Positions 5,729-6,657 of a stretch of DNA of 6,657 bases are shown one piece after another (the first letter of the stretch is position 1; each line of letters begins with the position of its first letter). The translations under genes were made by a program, and so were the position numbers. The notes beneath the pieces were generated by a model. It made no database searches, was not told the origin of the DNA, and was given only the letters and a program-made list of their open reading frames with translations. The DNA is from CANHCC01 sp040381555 (GTDB taxonomy: Bacteria > Bacteroidota > Bacteroidia > J057 > RFSG01), in contig JBEIHC010000141.1 of NCBI GenBank assembly GCA_040381555.1, forward strand, positions 1-6,657, written 5' to 3'.

Positions 5729-6421
5729 TTGGATAGAGAAATCATCAGCTTCGACCGGGTAGATGCCGGATATGGAAACATCTCTATTTTGGAGCAGGTC
5801 AGTTTTACCCTGCACCCAGGAGAATTTGTGTACCTCGTGGGGCCTACTGGTTCTGGAAAAAGTTCACTTCTGAAACTCCTCTATGCCGACATGCAGGCAA
5901 AATCTGGAATCATCACAGTAGGGAAATACACCACTACCACCATCCCCCGCAAAGAAATACCTTTTTTACGAAGACAGTTGGGCATAATCTTTCAGGATTT
6001 CCAGCTATTACCTGATCGATCAGTAACGGAAAATATTTTATTCGTGATGCGGGCAACGGGATGGAAAGACACACAGGTAATGAAAACCCGGGCATCCGAG
6101 TTGCTCATGCAGGTTGGACTTTCCGGGCGATCTTCGGCACTGCCCCATCAGCTTTCCGGAGGGGAACAACAAAGAGTAGCCATTGCCCGTGCCTTGGTGA
6201 ATGACCCGATTTTATTATTGGCCGATGAGCCCACCGGAAATTTAGATCCGGAAGCAACCCGAGCCATAATGGAAATACTGATGCGAATTAATATGAGTGG
6301 CACAGCGGTATTGATGGCCACCCACAATCATCATTTGATATCCGAATATCCTGCCCGAACATTAGAACTGAACGCCAGCAAAATCACTGATCACCCGATT
6401 GGGATGTTTCAGGGGAGATAG
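5729..6421 (+). CDS. ftsE: Cell division ATP-binding protein FtsE (ABC ATPase)
   Basis: This 230-residue ABC ATPase is of normal FtsE length. FtsE drives the membrane protein FtsX; together they control peptidoglycan hydrolases at the division site. All ABC motifs are present: Walker A GPTGSGKSS (38-46), Q-loop FQDFQLLPDRSVTENI (88-103), signature LSGGEQQRVAIARAL (142-156), Walker B ILLLADEP (161-168), D-loop NLDP (171-174) and switch His199 (MATHNHH). The wording FQDFQLLPDRSV.EN, ADEPTGNLDP and the early GEFVYLVGPTGSGKSSLLK are typical of FtsE and separate it only modestly from LolD/MacB-type ATPases. The start is TTG at 5729: an in-frame TAA at 5720-5722 leaves no room for an upstream ATG, and the residues after the TTG match the usual FtsE N-terminus. 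The gene lies 11 bp after the small-protein gene. No ftsX follows, which I recall is common in Bacteroidota, where the two are often unlinked. Confidence 0.92.
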   Translation: MDREIISFDRVDAGYGNISILEQVSFTLHPGEFVYLVGPTGSGKSSLLKLLYADMQAKSGIITVGKYTTTTIPRKEIPFLRRQLGIIFQDFQLLPDRSVTENILFVMRATGWKDTQVMKTRASELLMQVGLSGRSSALPHQLSGGEQQRVAIARALVNDPILLLADEPTGNLDPEATRAIMEILMRINMSGTAVLMATHNHHLISEYPARTLELNASKITDHPIGMFQGR

Positions 6422-6428
6422 GGTAGAA

Positions 6429-6461
6429 AAAAAATAGGGAGGCTTCGTTTATTTTTTATTT
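6429..6461 (+). terminator. Possible AT-rich terminator after ftsE
   Basis: aaaaaata (6429-6436) and tatttttt (6450-6457) form an 8-bp A-T stem around a GC-richer 13-nt loop, in a T-rich stretch that starts just after the ftsE stop codon. The stem has no G-C pairs and would be weak. A second inverted repeat, caaattga (6468-6475) with tcaatttg (6487-6494), follows without a T-run. Either may end the ftsE transcript, but neither is a strong terminator. Confidence 0.25.
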
Positions 6462-6573
6462 AGTTTTCAAATTGAAGGATTATGCCTCAATTTGGATATA
6501 CTACTTAATTCTCGTAATTTAGTGTAAACCACACCCGTCCAAGACGTTTTAAATTAGGGTAAAAAAATTGGAG

Positions 6574-6601
6574 TTGGTCCGGATAAAATCCTGTATGTTT
6601 G
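6574..6601 (+). promoter_or_regulatory. Probable Bacteroidota promoter of the right-edge gene
   Basis: TATGTTTG (6594-6601) matches the -7 consensus TAnnTTTG exactly. Candidate -33 TTG triplets lie at 6574-6576 (17-bp spacer) and 6568-6570 (23-bp spacer); neither has the usual 19-21 bp, so the -33 assignment is unsure. Transcription would start near 6608, giving a leader of about 27 nt rich in A and C (acaaaaacaaaaacc) before the ATG at 6635. Confidence 0.55.
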
Positions 6602-6634
6602 AGTTAATAGACAAAAACAAAAACCAACTCCGGT

Positions 6635-6657
6635 ATGAAGATCACATTATTTGCGCA
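6635..6657 (+). CDS. Start of a gene cut by the right edge (partial)
   Basis: Only seven codons are visible, reading MKITLFA, before the window ends. The Lys after Met and the following hydrophobic residues would suit the beginning of a signal peptide, but this is too short to assign. Support for a real start comes from the exact -7 box 34 bp upstream and the A-rich leader typical of Bacteroidota. It is probably a separate transcription unit from ftsE, since 213 bp separate them. Confidence 0.5.

Noticed and set aside
5729..6421. LolD/MacB-type lipoprotein or efflux ABC ATPase instead of FtsE
   Set aside because: These ATPases are close relatives, but the FQDFQLLPDRSVTEN wording, the short 230-residue length and the absence of an adjacent LolC/E or MacB-type permease favour FtsE. 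Some doubt remains.
6468..6494. Terminator formed by caaattga/tcaatttg
   Set aside because: The 8-bp stem has an 11-nt loop and mostly A-T pairs, and no T-run follows; it is mentioned only as a minor alternative to the AT-rich stem just after ftsE.

Overview
This window looks like a chromosomal segment from a Bacteroidota (Bacteroidetes) bacterium. The grounds are a Bacteroidota-style lipoprotein carrying an OmpA-like domain of the 'GFASPEG' type plus TPRs, an FtsE whose wording is typical of that phylum, A-rich leaders mostly lacking Shine-Dalgarno sequences, and several matches to the Bacteroidota sigma factor -7 box TAnnTTTG. The intergenic palindromes of the 'GTAGAGACGCGATGC' type also resemble repeats I recall from this phylum and from cyanobacteria. 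Order and genus cannot be fixed from the sequence alone; a Saprospiria, Chitinophagia or Cytophagia member is a guess.

Layout. Positions 1-530 hold no convincing gene. A 14-bp tandem array runs off the left edge (1-83), followed by a stretch with an imperfect inverted repeat (about 136-200), then a 48-bp-period tandem array (296-536) with nested palindromes. The last palindrome (505-536) contains the stop codon of the first gene. Three genes are then read leftwards. In order of transcription they are an OmpA/TPR lipoprotein (5351 to 3582), a strong hairpin terminator (3560-3529), a sodium:solute symporter (3511 to 1721) and a secreted TPR protein (1721 to 531). The last two share a TAATG stop/start overlap and so form a coupled pair. 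A divergent promoter region (5352-5486) separates these from two rightward genes: a small uncharacterised protein (5487-5717) and the FtsE ATPase (5729-6421, TTG start). At the right edge, a perfect -7 box precedes the first seven codons of another rightward gene (6635 onward).

How the genes may work together. The lipoprotein is probably an abundant envelope protein with its own promoter and terminator. The symporter and the TPR protein are co-transcribed and translationally coupled, but nothing in the sequence gives the substrate. FtsE is the ATPase of the FtsEX divisome regulator. No ftsX follows it here, and the 76-residue protein directly upstream is its only visible operon partner.

No clear new system (defence, CRISPR, mobile element or biosynthetic cluster) is visible. 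The least ordinary parts are the repeat-derived 3' end of the TPR gene, the 48-bp palindromic array, and the promoter-like motif inside the first codons of the TPR gene.
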